Notes: a model not told the origin generated them from the sequence alone. Shown: positions 9,870 through 18,289, numbered from the stretch's first letter. The stretch is 64,000 nucleotides of DNA from Thalassobaculum litoreum DSM 18839 (GCF_900102465.1 NZ_FNBW01000009.1:1-64000), one strand, 5' to 3'. Translations and numbers: made by a program.

Positions 9870-11210
9870 CTACTCCGCCTCGCTCATGGCGACGCCCAGG
9901 ATCTCCGCCAGCTCGGCATAGCCGGCATCGATATCCGCGTTGTCGTCCTTGTCCTGGTTGAGGAACGCCTCCAGCGGCTCGTGAAACCGGATGGCCTCGT
10001 CCACCAGCGGGTCGCTGCCGCGGCGGTAGGCGCCGAGGCGGATCATGTCCGCCATGTCCTCGTAGGTCGACATCAGCGCCCGGGCGCGGCGGATCAGGGC
10101 GGTCTGCTCCCCGGTATTGCAGTCCGGCATCATGCGGCTGACCGAGCGCAGGATGTTGATCGCCGGATAGCGCCCGCGGTCGGCGATCGCGCGCTCCAGC
10201 ACCACGTGACCGTCGAGGATGCCGCGCACCGCGTCTGAGATCGGCTCGTTATGGTCGTCGCCCTCCACCAGCACGCTGAACAGCCCGGTGATCGCGCCCG
10301 CCTCCACGCCAGGACCGGCCCGCTCCAGAAGGCGGGGCAGCTCGGCGAACACCGTCGGCGTATAGCCCTTGGAGGCCGGCGGCTCGCCGGTGGCCAGGCC
10401 GATCTCGCGCTGGGCCATGGCGAAGCGGGTGACGCTGTCCATCATGCACAGGACCTGCTTGCCCTGGTCGCGGAAATACTCGGCCACCGCCAGGGTCAGA
10501 TAGGCCGCCTGGCGGCGCATCAGCGGGCTCTCGTCGGAGGTGGCGACCACCACCACGGAGCGGCGCATGCCCTCCTCGCCCAGATAGTCCTGGATGAACT
10601 CCTGCACCTCGCGGCCGCGCTCGCCGATCAGGCCGATGACGAAGACGTCGGCTTCGGAGAACCGGGCCAGCATGGCCATCAGCACCGACTTGCCGACGCC
10701 CGAGCCGGCGAAGATGCCCATGCGCTGGCCGCGGCAGATCGAGATGAACTGGTTGATCGCCCGCACCCCCACGTCGAGCTTGGCCCCGACCCGCTGGCGC
10801 CGGTGGGCCGGCGGCGGGCTGTTGCGCAGGGGATAGCCCTCCGCCCCCTCGGCCAGCGGACCGGCGCCGTCGATCGAGCGTCCCATCGCGTCGACCACCC
10901 GGCCGAGCCAGCTCTCGTCGGGATAGATCACCGGTGCGGCGTCGGAGATCTGCGCGCGGGAGCCGATGCCGACCCCTTCCAGCGGGCCGAACGGCATGGC
11001 CAGCGCGCGGCCGTCGCGGAAGCCGACCACCTCGCAGGCGACCATGCGGCCGCCGCGGGCCTGCACGAAGCAGCGGTCGCCGATCGACAGCGCGCGCTCC
11101 ACGCCGCCGATCTCCACCATCATCCCCAAAACCGCGGTTACGCGGCCATAAAGACGAAATTCAGGTATTTTTTCAATATCGCTCGCCAGGTGCTTAAGCA
11201 GGGTGGCCAC
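9870..11210 (-). CDS. fliI: Flagellum-specific ATP synthase FliI
   Basis: This ATPase of about 446 residues energises the flagellar type III export apparatus at the cytoplasmic face of the basal body. Walker A is AGSGVGKS near residue 170. The F1-beta-like blocks [33 protein letters not shown] and [22 protein letters not shown] are present, and the last is typical of FliI/SctN. The start is placed at GTG 11210 because AAGGAG lies six bases upstream. A TTG at 11216 would directly abut that site. The gene is divergent from ctrA and followed by fliJ. Confidence 0.93.
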   Translation of the reverse strand: MATLLKHLASDIEKIPEFRLYGRVTAVLGMMVEIGGVERALSIGDRCFVQARGGRMVACEVVGFRDGRALAMPFGPLEGVGIGSRAQISDAAPVIYPDESWLGRVVDAMGRSIDGAGPLAEGAEGYPLRNSPPPAHRRQRVGAKLDVGVRAINQFISICRGQRMGIFAGSGVGKSVLMAMLARFSEADVFVIGLIGERGREVQEFIQDYLGEEGMRRSVVVVATSDESPLMRRQAAYLTLAVAEYFRDQGKQVLCMMDSVTRFAMAQREIGLATGEPPASKGYTPTVFAELPRLLERAGPGVEAGAITGLFSVLVEGDDHNEPISDAVRGILDGHVVLERAIADRGRYPAINILRSVSRMMPDCNTGEQTALIRRARALMSTYEDMADMIRLGAYRRGSDPLVDEAIRFHEPLEAFLNQDKDDNADIDAGYAELAEILGVAMSEAE

Positions 11211-11283
11211 GGCCAACTCCTTGATCCGCTGGGATTTCGAAGATTATCACAAGCTTTTCGTAGGCACGAGCGGCGCTGCGGCG

Positions 11284-11300
11284 TTAACCTTTCTTTTAAG
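11284..11300 (+). promoter_or_regulatory. CtrA-like site upstream of ctrA and fliI
   Basis: TTAACCTTTCTTTTAAG lies 57 bases before the ctrA start and 73 bases before the divergent fliI start. It fits TTAA-N7-TTTA, the CtrA consensus TTAA-N7-TTAA with one change. It closely resembles elements upstream of chpT, the 347-aa gene and the chemoreceptor gene. Two more TTAA tetramers (11310-11313 and 11323-11326) follow. Autoregulation of ctrA is known in Caulobacter; here it is inferred. Confidence 0.5.
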
Positions 11301-11357
11301 CCATGTCTCTTAAACCTAGGCGTTAATGCCCAGGTAGGGATCAAAGGGAGAAAAGCC

Positions 11358-12056
11358 ATGCGCATCCTGCTGGTCGAGGATGAGGACGCGGTCGCACGCA
11401 GCATCGAGTTGATGCTGAGCGCCGAAGGCTGGGTGGTTGACCGGGCCGAAGCCGGTGAAGACGGTCTCGAGATCGGAAAGCTCTACGATTACGACATCAT
11501 CCTGCTGGATCTGATGTTGCCCGACATGGACGGCTACGACGTCCTGAAGAAGCTGCGCCAGGCCCGGGTGAAGACGCCGATCCTGATCCTGTCCGGCCTG
11601 TCCGAGCTCGATGCCAAGATCAAGGGCCTCGGCTACGGCGCCGACGACTACGTGACCAAGCCGTTCGACCGCCGCGAGCTCGTCGCCCGCATCCAGGCGA
11701 TCGTGCGCCGGTCCATGGGCCACAGCGAATCGATCATCGCCACCGGCAAGCTCCAGGTGAACCTGGACAGCCGCTCGGTCGACGTCGAGGGCCAGCCCCT
11801 GCACCTCACCGGCAAGGAATACGGCATCCTGGAGCTGCTCTCCCTGCGCAAGGGCACGACCCTGACCAAGGAAATGTTCCTGAACCATCTGTATAACGGG
11901 ATGGACGAGCCGGAGCTGAAGATCATCGACGTCTTCATCTGCAAGCTGCGCAAGAAGCTGTCGAACGCCACCGGCGGCGACAACTACATCGAGACGGTCT
12001 GGGGCCGCGGCTACGTGCTGCGCGACCCGAACGAGGCGAAGACCAACGCGGCGTAA
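11358..12056 (+). CDS. ctrA: Cell cycle response regulator CtrA
   Basis: This 232-residue OmpR-type regulator is recognisable as CtrA. An N-terminal receiver has the acidic pocket EDED and phospho-acceptor Asp51 in [14 protein letters not shown]. The C-terminal winged helix carries the near-invariant blocks [20 protein letters not shown] and [19 protein letters not shown]. The protein ends in NEAKTNAA; a C-terminal Ala-Ala is the ClpXP degradation tag of Caulobacter CtrA. In Rhodospirillales CtrA usually governs flagellar and chemotaxis genes rather than viability. The start at 11358 follows AAAGGGAGAAA. It is flanked by fliI and the che operon, and chpT (15262-15873), which encodes the likely phosphodonor, lies beyond. 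Confidence 0.95.
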   Translation: MRILLVEDEDAVARSIELMLSAEGWVVDRAEAGEDGLEIGKLYDYDIILLDLMLPDMDGYDVLKKLRQARVKTPILILSGLSELDAKIKGLGYGADDYVTKPFDRRELVARIQAIVRRSMGHSESIIATGKLQVNLDSRSVDVEGQPLHLTGKEYGILELLSLRKGTTLTKEMFLNHLYNGMDEPELKIIDVFICKLRKKLSNATGGDNYIETVWGRGYVLRDPNEAKTNAA

Positions 12057-12102
12057 GCCGTCGGCGGTTCTCTCCCCCGTTCGGCGCCCCGTTGGCCGAA
12101 CC

Positions 12103-12144
12103 AGCAAAACGCATCGCCGGTCCCTCCCGGCGATGCGTTTTGCT
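12103..12144. terminator. Bidirectional terminator between ctrA and cheR
   Basis: An 18-bp perfect stem (12103-12120 with 12127-12144) closes a six-base loop. The outer part contains AAAA on one side and TTTT on the other, so each strand ends in a T run. It lies exactly between the converging ctrA and cheR genes. Confidence 0.88.
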
Positions 12145-12149
12145 TTCGG

Positions 12150-12986
12150 TCAGGCGGTCGCCTTGACCGCCGCCTTCTGGGAAATCCGGTAGACGCCGCG
12201 CTGGCCCGGGATCGGCTCGAACCGGTCGGTGACGCCGAGCACGGTCTCGGCCCCGCCGAGATACAGCCCGCCATCCGGCGCCATCTGGTCGGCGATGCCG
12301 GCGAGAACCTTCGCCTTGGTCGGCTGGTCGAAATAGATCAGCACGTTGCGGCAGAACACGATGTCGAACTGGCCCAGCATGCGCGGGTGATCCAGCAGGT
12401 TGAACTCCCGGTACTGGACCATGGTGCGGATCTTGTCGCTGATCCGCCACTTGTCGCCCTCCTGGGCGAAATACTTGACCAGCATGGTGATCGGCAGGCC
12501 GCGCTGGACCTCGAACTGCGAATAGGTGCCCTGCCTGGCGCGGCCGATGATGTCGGAGGACAGGTCCGTGGCCACGATCTCGAAGCGCCAGCCGGCCACC
12601 TTCGCCCCCAGCTCGGTGAGCAGCATGGCGATCGAATAAGGCTCCTGGCCGCTGGAACAGGCAGCACTCCAGATCCGGATGCGCTTGCTCCCCGCCCGCG
12701 CCTTCATCAGCTCCGGCAGCAGCAGGTCGCGCAGGTTGTCGAACGGCTTCATGTCGCGGAAGAACAGCGACTCGTTCGTAGTCATGGCGTCGACCACGTC
12801 CTTGATCATCTTGTGGTCGGCGCGCGACCGCATGGCGGCGACCAGGGCGTCGATGGTCTCCAGCCCCCACTTGCGGGCCACCGGCGCCAAGCGGTTCTCC
12901 AGCAGATACGCCTTCTCCGGCGTGACCACGAGGCCAGACTGGTCCTTGAGAAGCTTGGCCAAATGCTCCAGATCCGCTGGTTTCAT
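12150..12986 (-). CDS. cheR: Chemotaxis protein methyltransferase CheR (copy 1)
   Basis: This 278-residue enzyme methylates glutamates of chemoreceptors using S-adenosylmethionine. The N-terminal helical domain contains VDAMTTNESLFFRD. The SAM-binding domain shows RIRIWSAACSSGQEPYSIAM and FCRNVLIYFDQPTKA, all standard CheR motifs. The upstream open frame is part of cheB. The start at 12986 overlaps the cheB stop by four bases (ATGA), which implies translational coupling. A paralogue is encoded at 33140-33973. Confidence 0.95.
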   Translation of the reverse strand: MKPADLEHLAKLLKDQSGLVVTPEKAYLLENRLAPVARKWGLETIDALVAAMRSRADHKMIKDVVDAMTTNESLFFRDMKPFDNLRDLLLPELMKARAGSKRIRIWSAACSSGQEPYSIAMLLTELGAKVAGWRFEIVATDLSSDIIGRARQGTYSQFEVQRGLPITMLVKYFAQEGDKWRISDKIRTMVQYREFNLLDHPRMLGQFDIVFCRNVLIYFDQPTKAKVLAGIADQMAPDGGLYLGGAETVLGVTDRFEPIPGQRGVYRISQKAAVKATA

Positions 12987-14164
12987 GCCGCCCACCTCGC
13001 CGTCTGCCGATCGATCCAGGGAGCGATCTGATCCAGCGGCAGCACGGCGGTACAGATGCCGGCACGGGCGACCGCCCCCGGCATTCCCCACACCACGCTG
13101 GACGCTTCGTCCTGGGCGATGACGGTCCCGCCGGCGTTCACCAGCGCCTCCGACCCCTTCTGCCCGTCGTGACCCATGCCCGTCAGGATGACGGTCAGCG
13201 CCTGTCCGCCCCAAGCCTCGATCGCGCTGCGCAGCATCGGGTCGACCGCCGGGCGGCAGAAATTCTCCGGCGGGTCCTTGGTCAGCCGCAGCACCACGCC
13301 GGTGCCCGAGCGTTCCGCCAGCATGTGGAAGTCGCCGGGGGCGAGATGGACCCGGCCGGACTGGACCGGCATGCGGTCGGTCGCCTCCACGCATTGCCAG
13401 CCCGTGGACCGGGTGATGTGGTCGGCGAGGATCGAGGTGAAGGTCGCCGGCATGTGCTGGGTCAGCAGGATCGGCATCCGCAGCGACTTCGACAGGGCGC
13501 CGAGCAGCTTGAACAGCGCCTGCGGTCCGCCGGTCGAGCTGCCGATGCACAGCACCTGCGGCGGCCGGCGGCCGGCAGCCCGTAACGCGATCGGCGGCGC
13601 GGCCGGTTTCACCGCCGGGGCCGCCCGCGGTGTCGTGGCGGCGGTGGTGGCGGCGGTGCTGCGATCGGCGGTGAACCGCGGCCGGGCCGGAGCCGCGCCC
13701 CCGACCTTGCGCCGGCGCGCGGCGGCCAGGGCCTTAACCTTCTCCAGCAGCTCGCGCTTGAAGACCTCGGCGGCCGACAGCTCGCGCATGCTGCTCGGCT
13801 TCGGGATGTAGTCCTTGGCGCCCAGCGCCAGCGCCTTCAGCGAGATGTCGGCATTGCGCGCCGTCAGGGTGGACGCCATGACGACCGGCACGTCGGGATC
13901 GATCTTCAGCAGCTCCGGCAGGGCGGTCAGACCGTCCATGCGGGGCATCTCGATATCGAGGACGACGACCTCGATCTTGCCCTTGTCCTTGGCCAGGGTG
14001 TTGACCGCCATCTGGCCGTCGCCGACCGAGGCGACCACCTGGACCTCCGGATCGCTCTCGAGCGAGCGGGCGAACAGACCGCGGATCACGGCGGAATCGT
14101 CCACCAGCATGACCCGATACGGGTCGGCGGAGCGCGGCGGCTTGGGGGGGGAGGTCAGCACCAT
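12983..14164 (-). CDS. cheB: Chemotaxis response regulator methylesterase CheB
   Basis: This 393-residue two-domain enzyme removes methyl groups from, and deamidates, chemoreceptors. The receiver has VDDSAVIR and phospho-acceptor Asp70 in VVLDIEMPRMDG. An Ala/Thr/Pro-rich linker (about 140-190) leads to the esterase domain with catalytic Ser in IGSSTGGP, His in LTQHMPATF and Asp in LTGMGHDG. The start overlaps the stop of the upstream cheY by one base (TGATG). No second cheB accompanies the other chemotaxis module in this window. Confidence 0.96.
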   Translation of the reverse strand: MVLTSPPKPPRSADPYRVMLVDDSAVIRGLFARSLESDPEVQVVASVGDGQMAVNTLAKDKGKIEVVVLDIEMPRMDGLTALPELLKIDPDVPVVMASTLTARNADISLKALALGAKDYIPKPSSMRELSAAEVFKRELLEKVKALAAARRRKVGGAAPARPRFTADRSTAATTAATTPRAAPAVKPAAPPIALRAAGRRPPQVLCIGSSTGGPQALFKLLGALSKSLRMPILLTQHMPATFTSILADHITRSTGWQCVEATDRMPVQSGRVHLAPGDFHMLAERSGTGVVLRLTKDPPENFCRPAVDPMLRSAIEAWGGQALTVILTGMGHDGQKGSEALVNAGGTVIAQDEASSVVWGMPGAVARAGICTAVLPLDQIAPWIDRQTARWAA

Positions 14165-14529
14165 CAGATCAACCCGACCTGCTGGAATTTGGTGGCGATG
14201 ATGTCGCTGTCGAACGGCTTCATGATGTACTCGTTGGCGCCGGAGGAGATCGCCTCCTGGATGTGCTGCATGTCGTTCTCGGTGGTGCAGAACACGACGA
14301 TCGGCCCGTCGCCGCCGGGCATCTTGCGCAGCGCGCGCAGGAACTCGATGCCGTTCATCACCGGCATGTTCCAGTCCAGCAGCACCGCGTCGGGCAGCTT
14401 GCGCTCGCAGGCTTCCAGGGCCTGCTTCCCGTCCGCCGCCTCCTCGATCTCGAACTCCAGACCCTGCAGGATCCGGCGCGCCACCATCCTGACGACCTTG
14501 GAATCGTCGACAACTAGGCAGGATTTCAT
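14164..14529 (-). CDS. cheY: CheY-like response regulator (copy 1)
   Basis: This 121-residue protein is a single receiver domain. It has the acidic pair in VVDDSKVVR, phospho-acceptor Asp52 in LLDWNMPVMNG, the switch Thr in FCTTEND, and Lys in MKPF. Its context between cheW and cheB makes it a chemotaxis CheY that would bind the flagellar switch FliM or act as a phosphate sink. It is a close paralogue of the protein at 34003-34380, sharing CTTEND and EYIMKPF with similar spacing. Confidence 0.9.
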   Translation of the reverse strand: MKSCLVVDDSKVVRMVARRILQGLEFEIEEAADGKQALEACERKLPDAVLLDWNMPVMNGIEFLRALRKMPGGDGPIVVFCTTENDMQHIQEAISSGANEYIMKPFDSDIIATKFQQVGLI

Positions 14530-14590
14530 CAGCGTCGCCTCGCGTCCCCTTCTGGGGCTTTGCAGTTTCTTCTCAAATGCGCGGCAATCA

Positions 14591-15097
14591 TCATGCGGGT
14601 TCCTGCCCGATGAAGTCGAGAAGATTGGACACGTCGAGGACCACCAGCAGGGTGTCCTTGAGCTGATAGATCCCGGCCGAAATCTCGCGGATCCGCGCCG
14701 GCATGGTGGGCGGATGCGGCTCGAACCTGTCCAGGTCCAGCGTCAGCACCTCCCCGACCCCGTCGACGATCAGGCTGTACAGGTCGCCGTGATGCTCGAC
14801 CACGACGCTCATCGACTTCTGGTCGATCGGCAGCGGATCCAGGCCCAGGCGGCGGCGGACATGGATCGCGGTGACGATCCGGCCGCGCAGGTTCAGCGAG
14901 CCGGCGATCTCCGGCGGCGCCAGCGGAATCCGCGTGATCCGCTGCGGTCCGAGGATGTCGTGGACCATGAGCACCGGGATGCCGAACATCTGGCCGCCGA
15001 TGGAGATGGAGACGAACTGTCCGGTCGCGCGCTCCCCGCCGAAGGCCTGGGGAACGCCCGAATTGCGCTGTGTCGAGGGAAGGTTGTTGTTGGCCAT
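14591..15097 (-). CDS. cheW: Chemotaxis coupling protein CheW (copy 1)
   Basis: This 168-residue CheW domain protein should couple chemoreceptors to a CheA kinase in membrane arrays. The core shows QFVSISIGGQMFGIPV, the family block GSLNLRGRIVTAIHVRRRLG and VDGVGEVLTL. An N-terminal extension of about 25 residues precedes the domain. A cheA gene, which normally accompanies cheW, is absent from the operon. The start at 15097 lies 164 bases after the chpT stop on the same strand. Confidence 0.93.
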   Translation of the reverse strand: MANNNLPSTQRNSGVPQAFGGERATGQFVSISIGGQMFGIPVLMVHDILGPQRITRIPLAPPEIAGSLNLRGRIVTAIHVRRRLGLDPLPIDQKSMSVVVEHHGDLYSLIVDGVGEVLTLDLDRFEPHPPTMPARIREISAGIYQLKDTLLVVLDVSNLLDFIGQEPA

Positions 15098-15106
15098 TGC
15101 CGTCCG

Positions 15107-15214
15107 TCACTGGATCAGGCGGTCCGATCGCCAGAAACCTCGGATCAGGCCGTGGAGCACCTCCCACAGCCGCTCGCGCACTTTCTCGCTCGAATGGGGC
15201 GGCGACACAAGCAC
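15107..15214 (-). CDS. Possible 35-residue small protein between chpT and cheW
   Basis: A short minus-strand frame starting GTG 15214 encodes about 35 residues. Its second half (EKVRERLWEVLHGLIRGFW) would form an amphipathic helix. It lies in the gap between chpT and cheW and ends ten bases before the cheW start. No strong ribosome binding site is visible, so it may be chance or a remnant of a lost gene. Confidence 0.25.
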   Translation of the reverse strand: MLVSPPHSSEKVRERLWEVLHGLIRGFWRSDRLIQ

Positions 15215-15261
15215 AGTCGGTGGCTGAAATCTCGATTGTGCGTGTGTCCATCGCGGCCGCC

Positions 15262-15873
15262 CTAATCCGGTCGGACGGCGAAGCCGGGCGGCGTGGTGGC
15301 GGTCACGCTGTAGTCGATGTCGAAGCGCCGCGCCGTCTCACCCACGGTCGCCGGCAGCACCAGCACCTCGTCCTCCGGCTCCAGTGCGCCGGACAGCGCC
15401 TGGAGCGTCTTGTCCGACAGGGTCGCGTCGTTGCCCTCGGCGCCGATCCGGATCTCCTCCGCCGTGACGGAAACCGACACCATGCCGCCGCGCGGCAGGC
15501 TCTCCGCCGCGACCACGGCAAGGCCGAGCATCACCTTGATCACCCCGGCCCTGGGCTTGGCGAGCCCGTCGGCGATGGCGATCCGGGGCTCCAGCTTGCG
15601 GTGACTCAGATAGTCGGCCAGCACCGGCCGGGCATCGAGGAAACCGATTCCCCCGCCGCTGCCCGCACCGCCGAACGCCATCCGGAAGAAGGTGAGACGG
15701 GCGGCGGCCTGATCGACCGAACTGGCGACCAGGTCCATCGCCTCGGCGCCGACATCGTCCGCGCCGAACTCGCGCACCAGCTCCAATCCGTTGCGCGCCG
15801 CGGACGCCGGGCCGATGAGGTCGTGGAACAGGCGCGACAGCAGCAAGTCCAGATGACGGGGCGAAATGCTCAA
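15262..15873 (-). CDS. chpT: Histidine phosphotransferase ChpT
   Basis: This 203-residue protein matches ChpT, the pseudo-histidine-kinase phosphotransferase that carries phosphate from the hybrid kinase CckA to CtrA and CpdR. The dimerisation helix holds the phospho-accepting His17 in LFHDLIGPASAARNGLELV. This is followed by DLVASSVDQAAARLTFFRMAF, as in ChpT of Caulobacter. The C-terminal half is a degenerate kinase-like fold without ATP-binding motifs. It occupies the place beside cheW where a cheA might be expected. CtrA, its likely partner, is encoded 3.2 kb away. Confidence 0.88.
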   Translation of the reverse strand: MSISPRHLDLLLSRLFHDLIGPASAARNGLELVREFGADDVGAEAMDLVASSVDQAAARLTFFRMAFGGAGSGGGIGFLDARPVLADYLSHRKLEPRIAIADGLAKPRAGVIKVMLGLAVVAAESLPRGGMVSVSVTAEEIRIGAEGNDATLSDKTLQALSGALEPEDEVLVLPATVGETARRFDIDYSVTATTPPGFAVRPD

Positions 15874-15920
15874 GACGACCTCCTCAGGTCACGTTCCGAC
15901 GGTATCTCCACCATATCCAT

Positions 15921-15937
15921 CTTAAAGGAATCGTTAA
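15921..15937 (-). promoter_or_regulatory. CtrA-like site upstream of chpT
   Basis: On the minus strand TTAACGATTCCTTTAAG lies 47 bases before the chpT start. It matches the element before ctrA at 14 of 17 positions by hand count. It could also serve the divergent DUF3553 gene, whose start is 58 bases away. Confidence 0.45.
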
Positions 15938-15995
15938 TAACCCTATGAGACTCTGATATTCTCAGGTGTCGGTTTCAGGGCCTCGGAGTAGTGAC

Positions 15996-16178
15996 ATGGA
16001 ATTCCTCAGTCCTGGCGGCTACGTGCGATTGGAGGGGCGGCCCGATTGGGGGCTCGGCCAGATCCAGTCGGTGGTCGGCTCGCGCGTGACGGTGAACTTC
16101 GAGCATGCGGGCAAGCAGCTGATCAACACCGACCGCGCCATGCTGCTCTCCGCGGACACGACCTCCCGCTCAAACTGA
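15996..16178 (+). CDS. DUF3553 family small protein
   Basis: This 60-residue protein is a single DUF3553 domain, recognisable by PGGYVRLEGRPDWGLGQIQS and VTVNFEHAGKQLIN. The domain resembles small SH3-like folds and also occurs at the C-terminus of some UvrD-type helicases. The function of the stand-alone form is not known. The ATG at 15996 is chosen because GGAG lies seven bases upstream. A longer frame from 15966 lacks such a site. The next gene follows ten bases later. Confidence 0.8.
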   Translation: MEFLSPGGYVRLEGRPDWGLGQIQSVVGSRVTVNFEHAGKQLINTDRAMLLSADTTSRSN

Positions 16179-16188
16179 CCCTCACCGC

Positions 16189-16929
16189 ATGAGACAGAGC
16201 CTGCTGGCGCCGGCGATCGCCGGAATGGACGACGGGGCCGTCGCCGAGCGGATCGTGGTCGGCTTCAACTGGACCGCGGTGCAGTGCGGCGCGTCCGTCG
16301 GCCTCGCCTGGTCGCCGCGCGGCATGGCCGGCGCCCACACCACGCCGCAGACCGGCTCCTATGCCGGCCGGCCGCTGGCCGACCTTGCCCGGCTCTGCCT
16401 GACCGACAATCCCTATGAGCGCTCGATCGGCCTCGCCGCCGCCAACACCTTCTGGAACCGGCCCACCCCAAGCCTGCAGGAGGGCGACGGCCTGACCCCC
16501 TGGGCGCGGGACCCGGAGGCGCTCAGGGAAGAGCTGGCCGGCACCGTCATCGTCGGCCGCTTCCCCGGCCTGGACGCCAAGTTTCCCGGCGCGACGGTGG
16601 TCGAGCTCGACCCGCGCGCGGGCGAGGTCGCCTATACCGATGCCGGCCCCCGCTTCGCCACGGCCCGGGCCCTTGTCATGACGGCGTCCACGCTGGTGAA
16701 CGGCACCGCCGAGGCGATCCTGGCCGCCGTCTCGCCCGAGGCCCGCGTCTCCGTCGTCGGCCCGTCGGTGCCGCTCTGTCCCGGCCTGCTGACCGGCCCG
16801 GTGCGGCGCCTCGCCGGCTTCGTGGTGACCGAGCCGCAGGCCGCCTTCACCGCGGTGATGGAGGGCGCGGGCGCCAAGGCGCTGAAGCGGTTCGGGCGGC
16901 CGGTGACCCTGACGGCACCTCAGGCGTAG
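16189..16929 (+). CDS. DUF364/DUF4213 family protein (putative heavy-metal chelation domain)
   Basis: This 246-residue protein shows the DUF4213 N-terminal part (VGFNWTAVQCGASVGLAWSP, then LADLARLCLTDNPYERSIGLAA) and the DUF364 Rossmann-like C-terminal part (GTVIVGRFPGLDAKF, then ALVMTASTLVNGTAEAIL). The family is thought to bind metal or metal chelates and is found beside tungsten, molybdenum or siderophore genes in several bacteria. No such partner is adjacent here. It is co-directional with the DUF3553 gene, and its end overlaps the bdcR-like stop by ten bases. Confidence 0.75.
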   Translation: MRQSLLAPAIAGMDDGAVAERIVVGFNWTAVQCGASVGLAWSPRGMAGAHTTPQTGSYAGRPLADLARLCLTDNPYERSIGLAAANTFWNRPTPSLQEGDGLTPWARDPEALREELAGTVIVGRFPGLDAKFPGATVVELDPRAGEVAYTDAGPRFATARALVMTASTLVNGTAEAILAAVSPEARVSVVGPSVPLCPGLLTGPVRRLAGFVVTEPQAAFTAVMEGAGAKALKRFGRPVTLTAPQA

Positions 16930-17501
16930 ACAGGGGCCGCCGCCCGGGCGGCGGCGACAAGCCGCTCCTGCGCCACCCCGTCGCGCGCCAGCGCCGACAG
17001 ACCGGCCATCAGACTGACGGTGAAATCCGCCAGCCGCTCGGCATCCTGGGGACGTTCCAGGGCGATGCGGTCGCGGATCCGATCCCGGCCGGCCTGCTTG
17101 AGCCGGGCGGTCAGTGCGACCGCCTCGGCATCGGCGCTGTTCCAGGTGCCGCTCAGCACCATGCAGCCGCAGGGCGCGCCGGGCCGGGAATAGAACCGCG
17201 CCGCCTCCTCCAGGAAGAACGGCAGTACTTCCGCCACCGGCCCCTCGCGGTTCAGGAATTCCGCCAGGATGCCGCCATTCTGCGCCTCGTAGGCGAGCAG
17301 CGCCCGCTCGAACAGGCCGAGCTTGCTGCCGAAAGCCGCGTAGAGGCTGGGCGGCGCGATTCCCATGGCCGCCCCCAGCTCGGCGACGCCGACCCCGTCA
17401 TAGCCGCGTTCGTGGAACAGCGTCTCGGCGGCTTCGATGGCGTCGGACTCGTTGAACCGACGCGGTCTCCCCCGGCCACGGATTTTTTTTGTATCGTTCA
17501 C
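16920..17501 (-). CDS. bdcR: TetR-family regulator, BdcR-like
   Basis: This protein of about 193 residues has an N-terminal TetR helix-turn-helix (GRPRRFNESDAIEAAETLFH, then IAPPSLYAAFGSKLGLFERAL). It closely resembles E. coli BdcR, the repressor of bdcA, including GCMVL in the ligand domain. The divergent neighbour is a BdcA homologue, the same pairing as in E. coli. The start is placed at GTG 17501, with AAGGA nine bases upstream. An ATG at 17528 would add nine residues without a better site. The start codon itself lies inside the direct repeat CGTTCACT that recurs upstream of bdcA. Confidence 0.8.
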   Translation of the reverse strand: MNDTKKIRGRGRPRRFNESDAIEAAETLFHERGYDGVGVAELGAAMGIAPPSLYAAFGSKLGLFERALLAYEAQNGGILAEFLNREGPVAEVLPFFLEEAARFYSRPGAPCGCMVLSGTWNSADAEAVALTARLKQAGRDRIRDRIALERPQDAERLADFTVSLMAGLSALARDGVAQERLVAAARAAAPVYA

Positions 17502-17553
17502 TACAAAATATCCTTGATAGTCCGGCACTCATATTTATATAGCGTTCACTTCA
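17495..17553. promoter_or_regulatory. Candidate operator region between bdcR and bdcA
   Basis: CGTTCACTACA (17495-17505) and CGTTCACTTCA (17543-17553) are 11-bp direct repeats with one mismatch, 48 bp apart. They lie in the AT-rich divergent promoter. The first covers the bdcR start codon, and the second ends 22 bases before the bdcA start. They are the most likely binding sites for the TetR protein, although no clear dyad is seen within each. Confidence 0.45.
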
Positions 17554-17575
17554 TATTTTCTCAAGGAGACCGCAG

Positions 17576-18289
17576 ATGTCCACTCTAGCCCAAAAGCGCG
17601 CGCTCGTTCTCGGCGGAAGCCGGGGGATCGGCGCCGCCATCGTCCGCCGGCTGGCCCGCGACGGAGCCGACGTGACCTTCACCTATTCGGGATCCGCCGA
17701 CGCGGCACAGGCGCTCGCCGAGGAGACCGGCGCCAAGACCGTCCAGTCCGACAGCGCGAGCCGCGACGCCACCACCCGCACGGTCCGCGAGGCCGGCCCG
17801 CTCGACATCCTCGTCGTCAATGCCGGCGTGGCGATGATCGGCGAAGCCGTCGAGCTCGACCCCGACGGGGTCGACCGGATGATCGATATCAACATCCGCA
17901 GCCCCTACCACGCCTCGGTCGAGGCGGCGAAGACCATGGCCGATGGCGGCCGCATCGTGATCATCGGCTCGGTCAACGGCGACCGGGTGCCCTTTGCCGG
18001 CGGTGCGGCCTACGGCATGACGAAATCCGCGATGCAGAGCCTGGCTCGCGGCCTGGCCCGGGATCTCGGCCCGCGTGGGATCACCGTGAACGTCGTCCAG
18101 CCCGGCCCGGTCGACACCGACATGAACCCGGCGGACGGGCCGATGCGCGACGTCATGCACAGCTTCATGGCGATCAAGCGCCACGGCACCCCGGCGGAAA
18201 TCGCCGGCATGGTGGCCTATCTGACCGGTCCGGAGGCGGGCTACGTCACCGGCGCCATGCACACCATCGACGGCGGTTTCGGCGCCTGA
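17576..18289 (+). CDS. bdcA: SDR oxidoreductase BdcA-like (c-di-GMP-binding biofilm dispersal protein)
   Basis: This 237-residue classical short-chain dehydrogenase has NAD(P)-binding LGGSRGIGAAIVRRLA and LVVNAGV. The catalytic region shows IGSVNGD followed by YGMTK (Tyr-x-x-x-Lys). Blocks such as YHASVEAAKTM, GITVNVVQPGPVDTD and VTGAMHTIDGGFGA are nearly those of E. coli BdcA, which has the same length. BdcA promotes biofilm dispersal in E. coli, reportedly by binding cyclic di-GMP. AAGGAG precedes the ATG. The pairing with the divergent TetR gene supports the assignment. Confidence 0.82.
   Translation: MSTLAQKRALVLGGSRGIGAAIVRRLARDGADVTFTYSGSADAAQALAEETGAKTVQSDSASRDATTRTVREAGPLDILVVNAGVAMIGEAVELDPDGVDRMIDINIRSPYHASVEAAKTMADGGRIVIIGSVNGDRVPFAGGAAYGMTKSAMQSLARGLARDLGPRGITVNVVQPGPVDTDMNPADGPMRDVMHSFMAIKRHGTPAEIAGMVAYLTGPEAGYVTGAMHTIDGGFGA

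Noticed and set aside
11284-11326. Exact CtrA sites TTAA-N7-TTAA in the ctrA promoter
   Set aside because: Four TTAA tetramers are present, but successive spacings are 8, 10 and 9 bases. Only the relaxed form TTAA-N7-TTTA fits, so an exact consensus is not claimed.
10251-11357. An N-terminal extension of CtrA of several hundred residues
   Set aside because: The frame upstream of ATG 11358 is antisense to fliI. CtrA proteins begin with MR(I/V)LL(V/I)ED, exactly at 11358, after a good ribosome binding site.
13732-13745. TTAACC within cheB as another regulatory element
   Set aside because: It lies inside coding sequence and lacks the TTTA half at the right distance.
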